NCBI GenBank assembly: GCA_016938395.1
Contig: JAFGUS010000007.1
Coordinates: 1 to 33,149 of the forward strand
DNA from: Coriobacteriia bacterium
GTDB taxonomy: Bacteria; Actinomycetota; Coriobacteriia; Anaerosomatales; Anaerosomataceae
Direction of reading: 5' to 3'
DNA: 33,149 nt
Positions 17,378 to 25,374 of this stretch are shown here, in pieces. Below the pieces are notes generated by a model. It did not search any database, was not told where the DNA came from, and worked only from the letters and a program-made list of their open reading frames with translations. The stretch's first letter is position 1; every line of letters begins with the position of its first letter. The position numbers and the translations under genes were made by a program.

Positions 17378-17989
17378 ATGGACCCGCAACGGCTCTCCGA
17401 ACTGCAGCTCGACGCGCTTGGCGAGGTCGGCAACATCGGCGCCGGGCATGCCGCGACCGCACTCTCACAGCTGTCGGGAAGCGCAGTCCAGATCGGCGTA
17501 CCGGACATCCGCCTCATGCCCGTGACCGAGGTGCCGGGCTTCTTCGGCGGGCCGGAGAACCTGGTGGGGGCCGTCTACAGCCGGCTACTCGGAGACCTGA
17601 GCGGCGGGCTGCTGTTCATCGCCCCACGGCTCGATCTGCTCGCCCTGGCCGACGTGTTGCGTTCGCGCGCGCCGGGCACCTCCAAGTCGTTGGGCGCCGA
17701 GGAAGAGGGCATGCTCACGCATGCGGCGTCCGTACTCCAGGCGGCGTACGCCGCGGCGATCGCACGCTTCACCGAGCTCTCGATCCTGCCCGCGCCGGCG
17801 CAGTTCGCGTTCGACATGCTTGGAGCGATCCTCGAGGTCGTGACAGCGGAGATGGGGATGCAGGCCGATAGCGCCATCCTCATCCTGACCCGGTTCGAGA
17901 CCGAGGTCGTCTCGGTGGATGCGGCCCTGCTGTTCCTGCCGGACCCCGACAGCCTGGACGTCCTGCTCGGCCGTCTCGGTATCGTCTGA
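17378..17989 (+). CDS. cheC: CheY-P phosphatase CheC with one degenerate active site
   Basis: CheC dephosphorylates CheY-P and binds CheD. The 203-aa protein holds two copies of the CheC half-domain. The first has the intact phosphatase pattern D12-x3-E16-x2-N19-x22-P42 (LDALGEVGNIGAGHAATAL). In the second, the residues matching Glu and Asn are H115 and S118 (GMLTHAASVLQAAYAAAI), so that site should be dead. CheC from Bacillus keeps both. The C-terminal part (DMLGAILEVV, ADSAILILTRFET) matches the region that contacts CheD. The ATG follows the cheA stop by one base and has GGAGG inside the cheA end as ribosome-binding site. Confidence 0.92.
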   Translation: MDPQRLSELQLDALGEVGNIGAGHAATALSQLSGSAVQIGVPDIRLMPVTEVPGFFGGPENLVGAVYSRLLGDLSGGLLFIAPRLDLLALADVLRSRAPGTSKSLGAEEEGMLTHAASVLQAAYAAAIARFTELSILPAPAQFAFDMLGAILEVVTAEMGMQADSAILILTRFETEVVSVDAALLFLPDPDSLDVLLGRLGIV

Positions 17990-17992
17990 ACC

Positions 17993-18511
17993 GTGACGGC
18001 GCTCGACGGCATAGTAGGACCTTGGGCCGGCGGCGACGACAACGCCGTCATCGTGGGCACGGGCGAACTGGCGGTGGGGGAGCACCCGCAGGTCATCGTG
18101 ACGCCGGCGCTCGGCTCCTGCATCGGCATAGCGCTGTGGGATGCCTGCCGCCGTCGGGGTGGACTCGCCCACATCATGCTGCCATCCCCGGCCGAATCGC
18201 GCGTCATCGGTCGACCCGAGCGCTTCGCGAGTGTGGCCATCCCGCAGCTCGCCGCCGAGGTCGCCGAGGGTTCGACCATGCGCCGTCTGGTGGCGAAGAT
18301 ATCGGGAGGCTCGACGATGTTCGGTGGGGATGGAGGCTTCGCGAGCATCGGTGAAAGGAACATACTGGAAGTCAAGCGACAGCTCGCACTACTGCGCATC
18401 CCGCTGCTTGCCGAAGATACCGGGGGAGGTCACGCCCGGACGATGGAGCTACATCTGGACACGGGCCTCGTGATCGTGCGGAGCTACCGCTATGGCATAA
18501 AGGAACTGTAA
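17993..18511 (+). CDS. cheD: Chemoreceptor glutamine deamidase CheD
   Basis: CheD deamidates receptor glutamines and modulates CheC. The 172-aa protein starts at GTG 17993. Its active site is intact: T37, C43 and H60, in TPALGSCIGIALWD and GGLAHIMLP, with the same spacing as Thermotoga CheD Thr21/Cys27/His44. The remaining motifs are AKISGGSTMFGG, IGERNILEVKRQL and the C-terminal VRSYRYGIKEL. It is the last gene of the chemotaxis operon. The 96 bp to the next gene hold no clear terminator. Confidence 0.94.
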   Translation: MTALDGIVGPWAGGDDNAVIVGTGELAVGEHPQVIVTPALGSCIGIALWDACRRRGGLAHIMLPSPAESRVIGRPERFASVAIPQLAAEVAEGSTMRRLVAKISGGSTMFGGDGGFASIGERNILEVKRQLALLRIPLLAEDTGGGHARTMELHLDTGLVIVRSYRYGIKEL

Positions 18512-18607
18512 GGGACCTCCCGAACTACTCAAGAGGTAGCGTCGGGGTCGTCGAAACCGGGAACAGACGGTAAGCTCATGGCCCGCGGGTCGTGAGGGGG
18601 TTTGTGG

Positions 18608-20101
18608 ATGGAGGAACGGAGCGGGTCGGCCGTCATCGGCGCGTCGCCCCGGGCCGCACATATCAGCATCGCGATCGCGGGAGGTGGCCTGAGGGCGACC
18701 TCTGTCCTGCGCTTACTCAACGACGTCGAGAACCTTGCGGTCGTGGCCGTGTACGACCCCAGCAGGTCCGCGCCGGCCATGCGCCTCGCCGACGATCTTG
18801 GTGTCTTCGCCACTACCGAGCTCGAGGAGCTCTACCAGCTCGTCCCGCTCGACCTGGTCCTCGACCTCTCGAACGACCCCGCCACGCAGCAAGCGCTCGA
18901 GCAACGCCGGATGGATGGCGTGGTGGTCGTGGGCGGTAGCGGCGCCGAGCTGGTCTGGGACCTACTCGTCGCCAAGAAGCGCAGCGAGGAGCAGGAGAAG
19001 ATATTCGTCGAGCTGCAGATCGCCTACGACAAGATCCGCAGCCACGAGCGGCGCCTGCAGTCGAGCAAGGAGGCGCTCGAGAAGGCCAACGAAGAACTCG
19101 AGGGCAGACTCGCCGAGATCTTCTTCACGCACGAGTTCTTCAAGGCACTGACGACCTTCAGCTCGATTGAGGATGTCGCCAGCCTCATCGTCGACGGTGC
19201 GAACGGCATCCTGGGCGCCGAGGTGTCGGCCGTGTATCTCTTCGAGCAGCAGGACTGGACGCTGCACATGCGTGCGAGTCAGGGGCGGCCCGAGGAGATG
19301 TTCCGGCAGGCGGTCCCGGTCTCTGAGACGATCCTCGGCGCCGCATTCCGCGACGGCTACGTCCAGCAGAGCGACGTCCCGCCGGGATCAGATCTGGCCG
19401 CCTGGTCCACACGTCCCGAGGAGGTGCGTTCGCAGGCCGCCGTCCCACTGCGCTCGGGGGAGTCCGTCATCGGCGTCCTCATGATCGCCTCGTCGACCTA
19501 CCGGGAGCTCACGCCCGCTGAGTGGGACCGGCTCCAGGTCATCGCCAATCAGTCGTCGCTCGCGCTGCAAAACGCCCTGCTTCACGAGGAGCTCGAGCGG
19601 CTTTCGGTCACCGACCGGTTGACCGATCTCTACAATCACGGCTACCTGCACCAGCGCCTCGACGAGGAGCTCGAGCGCGCCGCGCGCTTCGGGCACCACC
19701 TCTCGGTCATCATGCTCGACATCGACGACTTCAAGCAGTTCAACGACAGGTACGGACATCCCAAGGGAGACTCCGTGCTGCGTGCAGTGAGCACCATCGT
19801 GCGCCAGAACCTGCGTGAAATCGACGTCGCGGCCCGGTACGGTGGCGAGGAGTTCGTGATCGTACTTCCGGAGACCGACGTCGTGGGTGCCGTGGCAGTG
19901 GCCGAGCGCATCCGTACCAGCATGGCGGCCTACGAGCACATCGTGGGGCCCGGCATGGAGCCGGTGGTGCAGACCATCTCGGTCGGCGTGGCGACCTACC
20001 CACAGCACGCCACAACGACCGCCAGGTTGGTCGAGGCCGCGGACATCGCCATGTACGATGCGAAGCGCCGCGGCAAGAACACGGTGAGTGTCTCCAGCTG
20101 A
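18608..20101 (+). CDS. Diguanylate cyclase with N-terminal Rossmann-like and GAF domains
   Basis: This 497-aa soluble protein probably makes cyclic di-GMP. Residues about 18-122 resemble a dinucleotide-binding Rossmann fold (SIAIAGGGLRATSVLRLL, a VVAVYDPS second strand, then DLVLDLSND and GVVVVGGSGAELVWDLL). A coiled coil follows (about 125-175), then a GAF domain (about 180-325), then a GGDEF domain (about 330-497) with active GGEEF, the SVIMLDIDDFKQFNDRYGH metal and substrate segment and an intact inhibitory RxxD site (REID, five residues before GGEEF). Start ATG 18608 is chosen because GAGGGGG lies 7 bases upstream. It sits downstream of cheD and may tie redox or metabolite sensing to motility or surface behaviour (inference). 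Confidence 0.88.
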   Translation: MEERSGSAVIGASPRAAHISIAIAGGGLRATSVLRLLNDVENLAVVAVYDPSRSAPAMRLADDLGVFATTELEELYQLVPLDLVLDLSNDPATQQALEQRRMDGVVVVGGSGAELVWDLLVAKKRSEEQEKIFVELQIAYDKIRSHERRLQSSKEALEKANEELEGRLAEIFFTHEFFKALTTFSSIEDVASLIVDGANGILGAEVSAVYLFEQQDWTLHMRASQGRPEEMFRQAVPVSETILGAAFRDGYVQQSDVPPGSDLAAWSTRPEEVRSQAAVPLRSGESVIGVLMIASSTYRELTPAEWDRLQVIANQSSLALQNALLHEELERLSVTDRLTDLYNHGYLHQRLDEELERAARFGHHLSVIMLDIDDFKQFNDRYGHPKGDSVLRAVSTIVRQNLREIDVAARYGGEEFVIVLPETDVVGAVAVAERIRTSMAAYEHIVGPGMEPVVQTISVGVATYPQHATTTARLVEAADIAMYDAKRRGKNTVSVSS

Positions 20102-20160
20102 GTTGCGCGGAGTACAATGAGGCGGTCGTAGAGTCCGATCGGATCGAGGGGTGAGCGAAC

Positions 20161-20499
20161 GTGAGCCTTGCGCGGGCGCTTGCCGGTCTGCCGGATGACG
20201 CGGCCATTGAGCGGACCCTTCGCGACGTCCTCCTGCTGTTCCGCCGCCATGCCTCCGAGTGGCTGAACGAGACCGACGTGCAGACGAAGACCGGCGGCGA
20301 CCCGGGCCACGTCAGGCGGCTGCTGCCCCTACTCGCGAAGGCGTTCGTGCTAGACTTCGACAGCGAATCCGACCGCTACCGCTACGTTGGGGATATCGCG
20401 CTCAACTACGAGATCGACACGTTCGTGCGACGTGTCGAATACCATCGGAGTCATGTTCAGACCAACGTCGCCAGGTTCAGGGAGCGCTACGGGTCCTGA
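20161..20499 (+). CDS. Small winged-helix-like protein of unknown function
   Basis: This is a 112-aa protein from GTG 20161, with GAGGGGTGA as ribosome-binding site. I do not recognise its family. The N-terminal 40 residues are helical (LARALAGLPDDAAIERTLRDVLLLFRRHASEW in two helices). Residues about 40-75 look like a helix-turn-helix followed by a beta wing (NETDVQTKTGGDPGHVRRLL, then AFVLDFDS and DRYRYVGD), and the C terminus is a charged helix. There is no membrane segment. A winged-helix regulator or an adaptor are both possible. A TACAAT element at 20113-20118 could be its -10 box, but no good -35 is present. Confidence 0.7.
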   Translation: MSLARALAGLPDDAAIERTLRDVLLLFRRHASEWLNETDVQTKTGGDPGHVRRLLPLLAKAFVLDFDSESDRYRYVGDIALNYEIDTFVRRVEYHRSHVQTNVARFRERYGS

Positions 20500-20541
20500 C
20501 GCGCCTCCGAGCGAGGCGGGCGGCGCGAAGCGGAGCTGCCT

Positions 20542-21435
20542 GTGTTCGAGCCGATAACACCCGGTGACCGCGGACCGGCGGTCGAAGACGTCCAGCAACG
20601 TTTGCTCGTCCTCGGGTACGACCTGGGGCCGACCGGTGTGGACGGCGTGTTCTTCGGAGCCACGGACACGGCGGTCCGTGCATTCCAGGAGTCGCACGAC
20701 CTGGACGAGGACGGGGTCATCGGGCCGCGGACCTGGTCCGCGCTCGTGGACGCCACCTTCACCCTCGGCGATCGTCTGCTCTACCTCAGGTTCCCGCACC
20801 TGCACGGTGCGGACGTGCGGCGGCTTCAGGGCGCGCTCAACGTTCTGGGCTTTGCGTGCGGTGTGCCTGACGGCATCTTCGGGGCGTTCACCGAGCGCGC
20901 CGTTCGCGAGTTCCAGGCCAACGTCGGCCTTCCCGTCGATGGCATCGCCGGCGCCGACACCGTGCGCATGCTCGATCGGCTTCGCCATGTCTGGGAGGGT
21001 AAGGATCCCGCATCACCCGCGGCTCTGGTCGTGGCTCCGGCGCGCGCTGCGGACGTTCTGAGGCGTGCACGACTCACGGTCTGCTGGTCCGAGCCCTGCG
21101 GACGCGGCGTGGCCGAGCGGCTCGCCAATCTGGTGCTCGCCAGCGAACCTGACGCTCACGTCATCGTCACCGGGGAACCGTGTCCGGCCCCCGGCGGGCT
21201 CGTGCTCCATGTGGCCTGTGACGCGGGGCGCGCCGCGTCCTCCGGGCTCCCGATCATCACGCTCGGTGCTGAGGTCCCTGCCGAGGGCCGCTTCATCGCC
21301 GCGCTGCGCGCACCCGACGCGGTCACCGGAGTGTTCGTGCTCGTCCCGGCGGACGCCATGGAGTCGGAGCACGTGGCACAGGCGTGTGCCGTCCGGATCC
21401 TGGACGGACTCTGCGCGTTCCTGTCCGGGCCGTAG
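20542..21435 (+). CDS. Cytoplasmic protein with two peptidoglycan-binding domains and a degenerate amidase-like domain (CwlM-like)
   Basis: This 297-aa protein starts at GTG 20542 (GGAG upstream) and has no signal peptide. Two PG_binding_1 domains are clear: about residues 6-72 (GDRGPAVEDVQQRLLVLGYD, AVRAFQESHDLDEDGVIGPR) and about 82-150 (ADVRRLQGALNVLGFA, AVREFQANVGLPVDGIAG). The last 140 residues have the length and strand pattern of an Amidase_3 domain (VAERLANLVLASEPDAHVIVTG, then GLVLHVACDAG), but the histidine and glutamate zinc ligands are absent. PG_1-PG_1-amidase without a signal peptide is the layout of mycobacterial CwlM, a cytoplasmic activator of MurA. The match is architectural; function is inferred. 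Confidence 0.75.
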   Translation: MFEPITPGDRGPAVEDVQQRLLVLGYDLGPTGVDGVFFGATDTAVRAFQESHDLDEDGVIGPRTWSALVDATFTLGDRLLYLRFPHLHGADVRRLQGALNVLGFACGVPDGIFGAFTERAVREFQANVGLPVDGIAGADTVRMLDRLRHVWEGKDPASPAALVVAPARAADVLRRARLTVCWSEPCGRGVAERLANLVLASEPDAHVIVTGEPCPAPGGLVLHVACDAGRAASSGLPIITLGAEVPAEGRFIAALRAPDAVTGVFVLVPADAMESEHVAQACAVRILDGLCAFLSGP

Positions 21436-21514
21436 GCCGCTGTGGTACCATAGCGCGGCTTGCACCGCGCGGCTTGCTCCGCCACCGAACGACCGACACA
21501 GGAGGCGAGAAGCC

Positions 21515-22534
21515 CTGAGAACGTTCATCACCCGCGCCTGCGGTCTCACACTGATTTTCGCGCTCGCGCTGACGGCCGTACCGGCAGCGGCAGCGCCCGT
21601 CGACGACAAGCGAGCCGAGGCGGCCGAGGTCCAGGCGCAGATCGACGAACTCGACGGTGCGCTCGAGATCGCTGCGGAGGACTACAACGAGGCCAAAGCC
21701 CGCTACGACGCCATCAGCGCCGAGGTGGCGGACACTGAGGCGCGTCTTGCGGGACTCACCGCGCGGCAGAGCGAGCTCGTCGGGAATCTCGCCGTGCGGG
21801 CGGTGGGCATGTACCGGCAGGGGCCGCTCGGCGCCCTCGAGGTGCTGCTCGGCTCGACCACCTTCGAGGAGTTCGCGGCCACCTGGGACCTGCTGCAGGA
21901 CATGAACGACAACGACGCTGCGCGCATCGCCGAGCTCAAACAGGTGCGTGCGCAGGTGAGCGAGACGCAGGCCCGACTCTCCGTACAGCAGGAAGAGGCG
22001 GCCTTCGAGCTTGCGGACATGGAGGCGCGGAAGTCCGAGGTCGAGGCGCAGCTCGCCGAGCGTAACCGCGTCCTGGCGGGCATCAAGGCCGAGATCGCAG
22101 CGATCCTGCGCGAGCAGGCCGAGGCCGAGCGGCGCCGGGCAGCAGCCGCCGCGGCCGCAGCGCGCGCCAGCATCAGCACGGCAGCGTCACGCTCCGAGGT
22201 GGTGAGGATCGCGCTCTCGAAGCTCGGCAGTCCGTACAAGTGGGCGGCGGCCGGTCCGGACTCCTTCGACTGCAGCGGTTTCACGATGTGGTGCTACGCC
22301 CAGGTGGGCGTGAGTCTGCCGCACTCCTCCCGTGCTCAGGCGGGTGTCGGACAGCGGGTCTCCCGTGCGGACCTGCGCCCGGGCGACCTGGTGTTCTTCG
22401 GGAGACCGCGCATCCATCACGTCGGCATGTACATCGGGGGAGGCAACTTCGTTCACGCGCCGAGCACCGGCGACGTGGTCAAGATCTCAAGCCTGGCGGC
22501 CCGAAGCGACTACGTGGGGGCGACGAGGCCGTAG
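21515..22534 (+). CDS. Secreted NlpC/P60 peptidoglycan hydrolase, apparently starting at CTG
   Basis: This secreted cell-wall endopeptidase is 339 aa. A signal peptide (RTFITRACGLTLIFALALTAVPAAAA written in part) occupies about residues 2-28. A long coiled coil (about 30-220) carries EVQAQIDELDGALE and an Ala/Arg-rich linker, like RipA/CwlO-type hydrolases. The NlpC/P60 domain (about 225-339) has the catalytic cysteine C253 in DSFDCSGFTMWCYAQ, the histidine in RIHHVGMYIGG and NFVHAPS. No in-frame ATG, GTG or TTG lies between the strong AGGAGG (21500-21505) and the signal peptide; CTG 21515, nine bases after it, is the only sensible start. A single-base error (ATG) is the alternative. Confidence 0.88.
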   Translation: MRTFITRACGLTLIFALALTAVPAAAAPVDDKRAEAAEVQAQIDELDGALEIAAEDYNEAKARYDAISAEVADTEARLAGLTARQSELVGNLAVRAVGMYRQGPLGALEVLLGSTTFEEFAATWDLLQDMNDNDAARIAELKQVRAQVSETQARLSVQQEEAAFELADMEARKSEVEAQLAERNRVLAGIKAEIAAILREQAEAERRRAAAAAAAARASISTAASRSEVVRIALSKLGSPYKWAAAGPDSFDCSGFTMWCYAQVGVSLPHSSRAQAGVGQRVSRADLRPGDLVFFGRPRIHHVGMYIGGGNFVHAPSTGDVVKISSLAARSDYVGATRP

Positions 22535-22574
22535 GTCGGCGCCGACGGGGGCATCAAGGGGCGAGGGGGGGATC

Positions 22575-23777
22575 GTGTCGACCGGCCTGTGGGCACCGCT
22601 TGATGCGCCCGACGACCGACGGCGATGGCTCGGGCAGACCGTCTCGGTCATCGGCGACAAGATCGACCAGATCGCCCTTGGGATCCTCGTCTTTGAGGTG
22701 ACGGGCTCGGGCCTGCAGATGGGCATCATGCTGGCGATCTCCATGCTGCCCGCCGCACTCTTCGGCATGCTGGCTGGTGCATACGTGGACCGCTGGGACC
22801 GTCGGCGGACCATGATAGTCGCCGATGTGGTCAGGGCGGGGCTCGTGCTCTCGGTCCCGTTCGCCATCGATGTCGGGCTGTGGCTCGTCTATCTGATCGC
22901 GCTTGCGGTGGCCACGGTGTCGCTCTTCTTCGAGCCGGCCAAACTCTCGCTCATCCCGGACCTGGTGGGCTCCGAGCGTCTCATGGCGGCCAATTCGCTC
23001 GACAGCGTGAGCAGCTCCGCGTCTGAACTGCTCGGCCTTGCGTTCGCCGGCGGGCTGGTCGCGGCGATGGGGTACCGGGTGGCGTTCTTCATCGACGCCG
23101 CGACGTACCTGCTCTCCGCGGTGTTCATCCTCACCATCGCGTACCGAACGCAGCGCCCGGGGCCGCGCGGGGCGTCATGGCGGGACGTGCTGAGGGACGC
23201 CACGGCGGGCGTACGCTACATCGCGCACGAGCCGGTCCTGAGGGATCTGCTCGTCGTGTATGCGGCCGCCATGACCGGCGTGGCCGCCTCCGTCATGTTC
23301 ATCTACGTCCTTGCGCTCGATCGGTTCTCGGCCGGGGCGCCGGGGCTTGCCAGCCTGGATGCGGCCATCACCGTCGGCCTGCTCGTCGGCAGTTTCGCTG
23401 TCGCGAGAAGCGAGCTTTCGCGTGCGTCGCGAACGCTCCTCGTCGGCCTGCTCGTCTTCGCCGCGCTCTTCGTCATCGTGGCGTTCGCCCCGTCGCTCGT
23501 GTCGCTGATCCCGCTGTTCTTCCTGCTCGGCATCGCGAACATGTACTTCTACGTGCCGATGGCCGCCATCGTGCAGAGCGTGGCGGCCCCCGAGATGCGG
23601 GGACGTGCGCTTGCCGCCAAGCAGGTGCTCTCCCGAGCGCTGTCGGTGGTCGGGTTCGTGGGAGCCGGCTTCTTGGTCGAGCAACTGGGCATCACCGAGT
23701 CGATCCTCATCTTCAGCGGCATCGTGGCTGCGGCCGCGCTCGTCGGCTTCACCCGTCCCCACCTGCGAGTGGCCTGA
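22575..23777 (+). CDS. Major facilitator superfamily exporter (MFS_3/EntS-like)
   Basis: This 400-aa membrane transporter starts at GTG 22575 behind GAGGGGGG. It begins with the family's FRR-like segment RRRWLGQTVSVIGDKIDQIALGILV, then helices alternate through the chain, with the conserved loop AGAYVDRWDRRRTMIVAD between helices 2 and 3 and LIPDLVGSERLMAANSLDS after helix 4. About 11-12 helices are apparent. The group includes the enterobactin exporter EntS and many drug efflux pumps, so the substrate cannot be named. It follows the NlpC/P60 gene by 40 bp and may share its message. Confidence 0.85.
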   Translation: MSTGLWAPLDAPDDRRRWLGQTVSVIGDKIDQIALGILVFEVTGSGLQMGIMLAISMLPAALFGMLAGAYVDRWDRRRTMIVADVVRAGLVLSVPFAIDVGLWLVYLIALAVATVSLFFEPAKLSLIPDLVGSERLMAANSLDSVSSSASELLGLAFAGGLVAAMGYRVAFFIDAATYLLSAVFILTIAYRTQRPGPRGASWRDVLRDATAGVRYIAHEPVLRDLLVVYAAAMTGVAASVMFIYVLALDRFSAGAPGLASLDAAITVGLLVGSFAVARSELSRASRTLLVGLLVFAALFVIVAFAPSLVSLIPLFFLLGIANMYFYVPMAAIVQSVAAPEMRGRALAAKQVLSRALSVVGFVGAGFLVEQLGITESILIFSGIVAAAALVGFTRPHLRVA

Positions 23778-23803
23778 CGTTCGGGTTCTCGGTGCTGTAG
23801 ACT
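23774..23803 (+). promoter_or_regulatory. pilT: Candidate promoter of pilT
   Basis: CTGACG (23774-23779) and TAGACT (23798-23803), 18 bp apart, form a reasonable housekeeping-type promoter in the gap after the MFS gene, about 70 bases before the chosen pilT start. It was found by eye only. Confidence 0.4.
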
Positions 23804-23875
23804 GTGCAGGTCAGGGGTGACGCATCCTCGGGATTCCTCGGCGCGATGATGGCGACTGTTGCGAAGGTGGCACCG

Positions 23876-24979
23876 ATGGCCGAGATCGACGGACTACTGA
23901 AGCTGATGGCCGACCGCGGCAGCTCGGACCTTCATCTGAAGGTCGGGAGCCCACCGGCGGTGCGCCTGAACGGTCGGCTCGTCGTCTTGCGGGATCTTCC
24001 GTCGCTCACGCCCGACGTGACGGCGAAGCTGGCGCTCGGCATGATGGACGACCGGCAGCGGCAGTCCTTCGAGAACCATCGCGAAGTGGACTTCGCGTAC
24101 TCCGTCTCCGGCGTGGGCCGCTTCCGGGTGAACGTGTTCCACCAGCGCGGCAGCGTGGGCATAACCATGCGCCGCGTGGCCACCGAGCGCTCGGGCATCG
24201 AGGAGCTCGGGCTGCCGCCGGTGGTCCGCCGCCTCGCCGAGGAGCCGCGCGGCCTCGTGCTTGTGACCGGCACGGCCGGCTCGGGTAAGACCACCACGCT
24301 CGCGGCGATGATCGATCACATCAATCACACCCGTGAGGGGCACATCGTCACGATCGAAGACCCGATCGAGGTCCTGCACCAGGACGTGAAGTGCATCATC
24401 AACCAGCGCGAGATCGGTATTGACACCGAGAGCTACGCCGATGCGCTTCGGCATGTCGTGCGCCAGGATCCCGATGTCGTCCTCATCGGCGAGATGCGTG
24501 ACCACGAGACCGTCTCGGCGGCGCTCACGGCGGCGGAGATCGGCAACCTGGTGCTCTCCACGCTCCACACCATCGACGCGACGGAGACCATCAACCGCGT
24601 CATCGACTTCTTCCCCCCGTACCAGCAGAAGCAGATCCGCCTGATGCTCGCATCCACGCTCAAAGGCATCGTCTCGATGCGCCTGATCCCGTCGATCAAC
24701 GGCGGGCTGGTGCCTGCGGTCGAGGTCATGGTGATGACCGGCACGATCCGCGAGTACATCACGGACTCGGAGAAGACGTACATGATCCGGGACGCGATGG
24801 AAGAGGGCGAGTACTACGGGATGCAGACGTTCGACCAGAGCCTGCTGCGGCTGTATCAGGACGGGCGCATCACGCTCGATGACGCGACGGCGATGGCGGC
24901 CAACGCGCACGACTTCAAGATCAAGGTGCGCCAGCTCGGCGTGACGCCGGAGCAGGCGGCCCAGAGCGGCATCTACTAG
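23876..24979 (+). CDS. pilT: Type IV pilus retraction ATPase PilT
   Basis: PilT is the hexameric motor that depolymerises type IV pili. The protein is 367 aa from ATG 23876, which has AAGGTGG upstream and gives the normal PilT beginning (IDGLLKLMADRGSSDLHLK). Upstream in-frame ATGs at 23846/23849 lack a ribosome-binding site. Visible motifs are Walker A GTAGSGKT (residues 132-139), the Asp box IVTIEDPIEVLH, Walker B in DVVLIGEMRDHET, and the His box NLVLSTLHTIDATETINRVI. The C-terminal GMQTFDQSLLRLYQDGRIT region also fits. No other pilus gene is adjacent. It converges with the VanZ-like gene 23 bp away. Confidence 0.94.
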   Translation: MAEIDGLLKLMADRGSSDLHLKVGSPPAVRLNGRLVVLRDLPSLTPDVTAKLALGMMDDRQRQSFENHREVDFAYSVSGVGRFRVNVFHQRGSVGITMRRVATERSGIEELGLPPVVRRLAEEPRGLVLVTGTAGSGKTTTLAAMIDHINHTREGHIVTIEDPIEVLHQDVKCIINQREIGIDTESYADALRHVVRQDPDVVLIGEMRDHETVSAALTAAEIGNLVLSTLHTIDATETINRVIDFFPPYQQKQIRLMLASTLKGIVSMRLIPSINGGLVPAVEVMVMTGTIREYITDSEKTYMIRDAMEEGEYYGMQTFDQSLLRLYQDGRITLDDATAMAANAHDFKIKVRQLGVTPEQAAQSGIY

Positions 24980-25002
24980 GTTCGACCTTCATAGGCCGCG
25001 TA

Positions 25003-25374
25003 TCATCCGCTGTTTCGGCGCATCCTCTTGAGAGCGATGTGCACGACCAGCACGCCGACGACGGCTCCTGCGGTATCGACGAGCCAGTCGGCCGGATCGG
25101 GCATACGGCCCGGAACGAACGCCTGGTGGAACTCGTCAGTGAGTCCATACAGCGATGCGAGCACGACTGCCACCACACGCGCGCTCGGTCTGGTCATCAC
25201 GGTACGGAGCGTCAGGAAGTACAGACCGCCGAGCGTCGCGTAGAGCACGAAATGCCCGGGGGAGGCGAACTCGCCGAGGGGTACCGCCGAGCCGGACAAC
25301 GACGAGAGTCCGAAGATGACCGCCATCCACGCGACGGACGCCGCGGCCCACGCGACGGTCGGCCTCCCCCTCAT
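25003..25374 (-). CDS. VanZ-like membrane protein
   Basis: This is a 123-aa membrane protein with four hydrophobic segments. It shows the VanZ-family pattern: an N-terminal helix ending in FGLSSLSG, then FASPGHFVLYATLGGLYF (helix 2), and a third helix leading to the conserved SLYGLTDEFHQAFVPGR followed by DPADWLVDTAGAVVGVL. The glutamate and histidine of DEFHQ are the family hallmark. VanZ itself gives low-level teicoplanin resistance, but most family members have no known role. The ATG overlaps the stop of the upstream membrane protein gene (ATGA), so the two are co-translated. Confidence 0.87.
   Translation of the reverse strand: MRGRPTVAWAAASVAWMAVIFGLSSLSGSAVPLGEFASPGHFVLYATLGGLYFLTLRTVMTRPSARVVAVVLASLYGLTDEFHQAFVPGRMPDPADWLVDTAGAVVGVLVVHIALKRMRRNSG

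Noticed and set aside
15609..17468. Long minus-strand open frame opposite cheA
   Set aside because: Ser/Arg/Thr-rich translation with no family features; cheA on the + strand is complete with all domains.
18512..18607. Flagellar sigma-28 promoter or terminator after cheD
   Set aside because: No TAAA-N15-GCCGATAA-like pair and no stable hairpin with a T-run.
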